This document shows positions 7,832-11,237 of a stretch of 11,237 bases of DNA, one piece after another; position 1 is the stretch's first letter; the number at the start of each line of letters is the position of its first letter. This DNA comes from Segetibacter sp. (lineage in GTDB: Bacteria > Bacteroidota > Bacteroidia > Chitinophagales > Chitinophagaceae), in assembly GCA_030146445.1 (NCBI GenBank), contig JASLBT010000091.1, positions 1 to 11,237 of the forward strand, read 5' to 3'. Under the pieces are notes generated by a model. The model was not told the DNA's origin and made no database searches. It saw nothing but the letters and a program-made list of their open reading frames with translations. The translations under genes and the position numbers were made by a program.

Positions 7832-8554
7832 CTATCTTTTAAGTAGGTTTCGTTGTGTAATAAAAAGAAACAATACGATCACCATTACAAAGTAGAGTAC
7901 GTCCCGCGTATCCACCACTCCCCTGCTGATGCTTTTATAATGAAAACTGATGCCGAGCATCTGGATATAGTAATCAATTCCGTTCGCAAATACGGGAAGT
8001 TGGCTCACGGCATCAAATCCGCTGTACAAAAGGAAGCAAACAAATGCTGAAGCTATAAACGCCACTACCGTATTATTAGTGAAGCTGCTCATACAAATTC
8101 CAACGGCCGTATACACGCCGCCAAGGAAAAGCAGTCCAAGATAGCTGCCGATTGTGCCGCCAACATCGATACCCCCTTTTGCACTGAGTTGCTGAATACT
8201 GATGGCATAAACAATAGTGGGCAACAAAGCAATTGCAACAACAATTAAACAACCGAAAAACTTTCCCCAAACCACCTGGCCATTGGTTAACGGCAAAGTT
8301 TTTAAGAGTTCAAAGGTTCCTGTTTTGTATTCATCCGCTACACTACGCATCGTAATGGTAGGTACCAGGAATAGCATCACCCATGGCGCAAGTGAAAAAA
8401 AACTTTCCAGCGTAGCATAGCCGTAGTCGAGGATGTTTGAGCCTGGGAAGACGAACAAAAAGAGACCCATCAATAAAAGAAAGAGAACAATGGCGATATA
8501 TCCGGTCAGGCTGCTAAAAAACTGTTTCCATTCTTTACTGCAAATGATCCACAT
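7832..8554 (-). CDS. gldF: Gliding-motility ABC transporter permease GldF
   Basis: 240 residues and six predicted membrane segments (about 18-36, 54-68, 100-120, 135-155, 163-180, 218-233): the permease subunit of the GldA-GldF-GldG transporter, an ABC-2 type membrane protein. The segment APWVMLFLVPTITMRSVADE (56-75), followed by K-x-GTFELLKTLPL (77-89), is the characteristic ABC-2/GldF block. The ATG at 8554 gives the expected N-terminus, with a short cytoplasmic KEW-containing stretch before the first segment. It stands first in the minus-strand run and is followed by gldG. No gldA is in the window; in Flavobacterium gldA is also encoded away from gldFG. The transported substrate is unknown. 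Confidence 0.92.
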   Translation of the reverse strand: MWIICSKEWKQFFSSLTGYIAIVLFLLLMGLFLFVFPGSNILDYGYATLESFFSLAPWVMLFLVPTITMRSVADEYKTGTFELLKTLPLTNGQVVWGKFFGCLIVVAIALLPTIVYAISIQQLSAKGGIDVGGTIGSYLGLLFLGGVYTAVGICMSSFTNNTVVAFIASAFVCFLLYSGFDAVSQLPVFANGIDYYIQMLGISFHYKSISRGVVDTRDVLYFVMVIVLFLFITQRNLLKR

Positions 8555-8559
8555 AAATT

Positions 8560-8567
8560 CAAATCTA
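8560..8567 (-). promoter_or_regulatory. Putative -7 promoter box for gldF
   Basis: The minus strand reads TAGATTTG, an exact TAnnTTTG match, only 5 nt before the gldF ATG. If real, transcription would begin at or next to the start codon and give a nearly leaderless mRNA. No -33 TTG lies at the expected distance, so support is weak. Confidence 0.27.
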
Positions 8568-8754
8568 GTACGAATTAAAGAACGCCATAAAATTACTTTT
8601 CTGCCTGCCCTTCGTCAGAATCGGGGCAACAAACTCTCGTTAATATTACTATGTGGTTTGTACACTTCTTCCCGAAAGTTCAAATCGGCAAAAATGATCG
8701 CTTGTGTCGATGTGGAAAATGGAAGTTTTAAGCGTCTCAGCAAAAAACGCCGTT

Positions 8755-9111
8755 ATGAAAATTAAGACATTCATCGTATGCTGCGGGTTCACCATGGCTT
8801 CATTGGTGACAGGAGCACAAACCACGGAAAAGGACGGGACCAAAAAAGGGGTAAAAACAGCGGTACCACCCCCACCACCACCGGTTCCGGCAGTAACTCC
8901 GATACAAGACGTCAAGAGGGTACCTCCACCTCCGCCTCCCATACCAGCTTTAGTGCCAACTCCAGCTCAAATGCCTCCACCTCCCCCACCTGTACCAGCT
9001 GTCGCGCCGGCGGAAATGATACCTCCTCCTCCTCCACCCCGGCCTGCTCACCCCGCCCCCGATGCACCAAACCCACCTTGCCGGCACGAGCGCAAAGTGA
9101 TCGCGACGTAA
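8755..9111 (+). CDS. Small secreted proline-rich protein
   Basis: 118 residues from the ATG at 8755. Residues 1-21 form a signal peptide: MKIK, a hydrophobic core, then a likely cut after VTGA before QTTEK. The mature part carries four runs of six prolines (38-43, 57-62, 74-79, 90-95). Each is followed by [V/I/R]-P-A, so the chain is a degenerate 16-19-residue repeat probably forming polyproline-II helix. It would be exported and could span periplasm or envelope layers; no enzyme domain is seen. An upstream start at 8704 is in frame but would bury the signal peptide. The last ~16 residues are unlike the rest, and another frame stays open to 9230, so the annotated end may be a frameshift product. 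It diverges from gldF across 200 bases with no clear promoter. Function unknown. Confidence 0.6.
   Translation: MKIKTFIVCCGFTMASLVTGAQTTEKDGTKKGVKTAVPPPPPPVPAVTPIQDVKRVPPPPPPIPALVPTPAQMPPPPPPVPAVAPAEMIPPPPPPRPAHPAPDAPNPPCRHERKVIAT
8866..9039 (+). repeat. Hexaproline coding repeats
   Basis: Four CCN-rich blocks (8866-8883, 8923-8940, 8974-8991, 9022-9039) each encode six prolines, with 16-19-codon spacing. The low-complexity C/A/T-rich DNA also removes stop codons from other frames, which explains the long open frames on both strands here. Confidence 0.75.
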
Positions 9112-9241
9112 TAGTTCCGCAGGTGCCAAGCGTTGTTGCTGTTCGAAAGCCGGTAGCTGTTAATCATAGCGAAAAAAAGGGAGACGATCACCGCCTTCCT
9201 CCTTCAATTCTCCGGGTTGATCAGTTCTAAACGAATAAGAT

Positions 9242-10426
9242 CTAATCTGATTTATGTAGTTCCCATAACGGACTCATCTGCCGGAGTTGCACGATTGATT
9301 TCTTCACCTGTTCAATGGTGTAATCAATTTGCTCATCGGTTGTAAACCGGCCTAAACTAAACCTGAGCGAACTATATGCTTCCTGGTCGCTTAAGCCAAG
9401 GGCTTTGAGCACATAAGAGGGTTCAAGTGAAGCGGATGTACAAGCGGAACCAGAGCTGATGGCAATACTTTTACTAACGCCCATGAGCAAACCTTCTCCT
9501 TCCACATGCTTGAATGAGATATTGGTTACATGAGGAAGCCGCTGATGGATATTTCCGTTTACGTAAGCCTCGCCGACGGCCAGGAGCTCACGTTCCAGCC
9601 TATCTCTTAGCTCCCCCAGGCGGGCCGCTTCGGCTTCCATCTCTACCCTGGCAAGCCCGGCGGCCTTTCCAAACCCTACGATAGCCGGTACATTCAGGGT
9701 ACCGCTCCGCATTCCCCTTTCATGCCCACCACCATCGATTTGAGCGGTAAGTTTTACGCGTGGGTTACGCCGGCGTACGTATAATGCACCAACGCCTTTA
9801 GGCCCGTACATTTTATGCGCCGTCAAAGCCATCAGGTCGATACCGTCGGTATTTACATTTACGGGAATTTTACCAGCCGCCTGAACACCATCTGTAAAGA
9901 ACAAGACACCATGCTTTTTTGCGATGTCGCTAATGGATTTGACGGGTTGTATCACACCTATCTCATTATTTGCATACATGATCGAAATAAGGATGGTTGT
10001 CGGTTTGATGGCAGCTTCGAGCGCGGGTAAGTCGATCATTCCATCCCGGTTAACCGGGAGATAGGTAACCTCGCCGCCAAGTTTTTCGATATGCCTGCAG
10101 CTATCCAGAACAGCCTTATGCTCAGTGGCGGCTGTGATCACATGGTTTCCTTTAGTGGCATACATTTCGAAAACACCCTTAATCGCCAGGTTATCCGCTT
10201 CAGTTGCACCACTGGTAAAAATGATTTCCTTTGGATCAGCGCCAACCAGGTTTGCGACCTGTTCCCTTGCATATTCCACTGCTTCATCCGCTGTCCAGCC
10301 AAATGCATGACTTCGACTCGCAGCATTACCAAAGTTTTCGGTAAAGTAAGGTAGCATGGCTTCAACTACTCTTGGGTCGCATGCGGTTGTCGCATTATTA
10401 TCCAGATAAACAGGTAATTTCAACAT
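9242..10426 (-). CDS. iscS: Cysteine desulfurase, IscS type
   Basis: A PLP enzyme that takes sulfur from L-cysteine, forming alanine and an enzyme persulfide used for Fe-S clusters and tRNA thiolation. At 394 residues it is close to E. coli IscS (404). Visible motifs: YLDNNATT at 7-14, FTSGATEADNLAIKG at 70-84, the PLP-stacking His in TEHKAVLD (H103), FTDGVQAAGK with the PLP-nitrogen Asp (D179), the PLP lysine in TAHKMYGPKG (K205), and the mobile-loop cysteine in SSGSACTSASLEPS (C329). The residues agree closely in position with E. coli H104, D180, K206 and C328. The loop is of the long IscS/NifS group I type, not SufS. The start is ATG at 10424-10426. No iscU or other Fe-S assembly genes are next to it, so a nifS-like housekeeping role is assumed. 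Confidence 0.95.
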   Translation of the reverse strand: MLKLPVYLDNNATTACDPRVVEAMLPYFTENFGNAASRSHAFGWTADEAVEYAREQVANLVGADPKEIIFTSGATEADNLAIKGVFEMYATKGNHVITAATEHKAVLDSCRHIEKLGGEVTYLPVNRDGMIDLPALEAAIKPTTILISIMYANNEIGVIQPVKSISDIAKKHGVLFFTDGVQAAGKIPVNVNTDGIDLMALTAHKMYGPKGVGALYVRRRNPRVKLTAQIDGGGHERGMRSGTLNVPAIVGFGKAAGLARVEMEAEAARLGELRDRLERELLAVGEAYVNGNIHQRLPHVTNISFKHVEGEGLLMGVSKSIAISSGSACTSASLEPSYVLKALGLSDQEAYSSLRFSLGRFTTDEQIDYTIEQVKKSIVQLRQMSPLWELHKSD

Positions 10427-10456
10427 AAACGAAAATGACAGCTTGAAAACTCAATG

Positions 10457-10464
10457 CAAAAGTA
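10457..10464 (-). promoter_or_regulatory. Putative -7 promoter box for iscS
   Basis: The minus strand reads TACTTTTG, an exact match to TAnnTTTG, 30 nt before the iscS ATG, which leaves a normal ~25-nt leader. It lies in the 126-bp divergent gap shared with the epimerase gene. No -33 TTG was found at the usual spacing, and no similar box was found for the plus strand. Confidence 0.4.
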
Positions 10465-10552
10465 AAGTAATCCAGCCTGAACGTTCTCAGTCGCTGCAGG
10501 GCAAGGAACCAAATTGGGTTAACAACAACATCTTGTCGCAAACATCAACTTT

Positions 10553-10954
10553 ATGCTGAAAATAGAACACATTGGTATTGCCGTTAAAGATTTACAGTCC
10601 GCTGTTCCGGTATTTGAGACCATCCTGAACACAAACTGCTACAAACAGGAAACCGTTGAAAGTGAACAGGTTTGTACCGCTTTTTTTCGGAAACAGGACA
10701 GCAAAATCGAACTGCTTGAAAGTACAAACCCGGATGGCGTAATCGCAAAGTTCATTCGCAACAAAGGCGAAGGCATGCACCATATCGCATTTGAAGTTGA
10801 TGACATCTTTAGCGAAATGGAGCGATTGAAATCAGCAGGCTTTACATTAATCAACCCGGAACCTAAACGCGGTGCCGATAACAAAATGGTTTGCTTTGTT
10901 CACCCGAAGGAAACCCATGGTGTACTGATTGAACTGTGCCAGGAAATCAGGTGA
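10553..10954 (+). CDS. mce: Methylmalonyl-CoA epimerase
   Basis: A 133-residue protein of the vicinal oxygen chelate (glyoxalase/bleomycin-resistance) fold that interconverts the (R)- and (S)-forms of methylmalonyl-CoA, between methylmalonyl-CoA mutase and the carboxylase in propionate/succinate metabolism. Two beta-alpha-beta-beta-beta modules are visible. The first begins KIEHIGIAVKDL (3-14) and the second GEGMHHIAFEVDDI (72-85). Metal-ligand residues expected for the family are H6, one of H76/H77, and E127 in HGVLIELCQ. The KIELLES segment (51-57) and the length match known epimerases. The ATG at 10553 gives the canonical N-terminus. The gene is divergent from iscS. No mutase or carboxylase genes are nearby. 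The stop codon lies at the edge of a tandem repeat array. Confidence 0.93.
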   Translation: MLKIEHIGIAVKDLQSAVPVFETILNTNCYKQETVESEQVCTAFFRKQDSKIELLESTNPDGVIAKFIRNKGEGMHHIAFEVDDIFSEMERLKSAGFTLINPEPKRGADNKMVCFVHPKETHGVLIELCQEIR

Positions 10955-11055
10955 GCGATAATGGAACACGGATAACACCGGTGTAAAAGGATTTTGGACC
11001 AGATCTCAAGAATGTTGTTAAGCTTTCCGGTGCAAAGCAGGCATCCGTTAAGTCT

Positions 11056-11097
11056 GTGTCATCCGTGTGCGATGCGGAAGTGGAACACGGATAACAC
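11056..11097. other. Unit-junction hairpin 1 in the 119-bp repeat
   Basis: GTGTCATCCGTGT (11056-11068) pairs with ACACGGATAACAC (11085-11097): 12 of 13 bases match, with one A-C mismatch and a 16-nt loop. It spans the boundary between the first and second units. Either strand could form it. Confidence 0.6.
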
Positions 11098-11174
11098 CGG
11101 TTAGAAGGATTTTGAACAGATCGCAAGAATGTTGTCGATACGCTTCCAGTGCAAAGCAGGCATCCGTTAAGTCT

Positions 11175-11216
11175 GTGTCATCCGTGTGCGATGCGGAAGT
11201 GGAACATGGATAACAC
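11175..11216. other. Unit-junction hairpin 2 in the 119-bp repeat
   Basis: The same structure occurs one period later: GTGTCATCCGTGT (11175-11187) with ACATGGATAACAC (11204-11216). The C-to-T change in the right arm becomes a G-U pair in plus-strand RNA, so folding would be kept there but weakened on the other strand. Confidence 0.55.
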
Positions 11217-11237
11217 AGGTGTAAAAGGATTTTGAAC

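Larger units (their letters stand above)
10962..11237. repeat. 119-bp intergenic tandem repeat (2.3 copies, runs off the window)
   Basis: Copies start at 10962, 11081 and 11200, a period of exactly 119 bp. The block from GTGCAAAGCAGG through the junction to GATAACACCGG (about 70 bp) is identical between the first two units; the middle of each unit is more variable. Each unit begins with ACACGGATAACAC-like DNA and ends with GTGTCATCCGTGT, which are reverse complements with one mismatch. The array continues beyond the right edge, so its full copy number is unknown. No reading frame of note crosses it. Confidence 0.9.

Noticed and set aside
8649..8942. Glycine-rich minus-strand open frame opposite the proline repeats
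   Set aside because: Poly-Gly is what CCN repeats give on the other strand. It has no other protein-like feature and overlaps the signal-peptide region of the better gene.
8778..9230. A 150-codon Ser/Thr-rich open frame starting at 8778
   Set aside because: Its N-terminal part is the proline-repeat DNA read in another frame, which lacks stop codons because of its composition. Only its last part (after ~9063) is considered, as a possible frameshifted tail.
10962..11237. CRISPR array
   Set aside because: The 119-bp units repeat head to tail with no short constant repeat and unique spacers, and no cas genes are nearby.

Overview
The window looks like a piece of a Bacteroidota chromosome, most likely from the Chitinophagaceae or a close relative. 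The evidence is a gldF-gldG pair (gliding-motility ABC transporter), a MurF-alanine racemase fusion of the kind found in this phylum, an LspA with the long insert seen in Bacteroidota, and several matches to the Bacteroidota -7 promoter box TAnnTTTG. No mobile element, CRISPR array, tRNA or rRNA was seen.

Layout from left to right. Positions 1-1194 (+) hold the 3' end of a large secreted protein built from ~108-residue repeats. A strong stem-loop at 1215-1253 closes it and could also stop transcription arriving from the right. Minus-strand genes fill 1549-8554. In transcription order they are gldF, gldG, a TerC-family membrane protein, murF-alr and lspA. At 8755-9111 (+) is a small secreted proline-rich protein whose 3' end may be frameshifted. 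At 9242-10426 (-) is an IscS-type cysteine desulfurase, divergent from a methylmalonyl-CoA epimerase (10553-10954, +). The window ends in a 119-bp tandem repeat (10962-11237) that runs off the edge.

The minus-strand cluster is largely cell-envelope work. GldF and GldG form the membrane part of the gliding transporter. MurF-Alr makes D-alanine and adds D-Ala-D-Ala to the peptidoglycan precursor. LspA matures lipoproteins, a class that includes many gliding and secretion components. TerC-family proteins are linked to metal, chiefly manganese, export. IscS (sulfur for Fe-S clusters) and the epimerase (propionate/succinate metabolism) are housekeeping genes.

Most of the region is ordinary core genome. 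The parts most worth a second look are the 119-bp tandem repeat, which forms regularly spaced hairpins across unit junctions, the possible frameshift in the proline-rich gene, the repeat-built surface protein, and the tight, same-frame terC/murF-alr junction with a TTG start. I found no convincing new multi-gene system.
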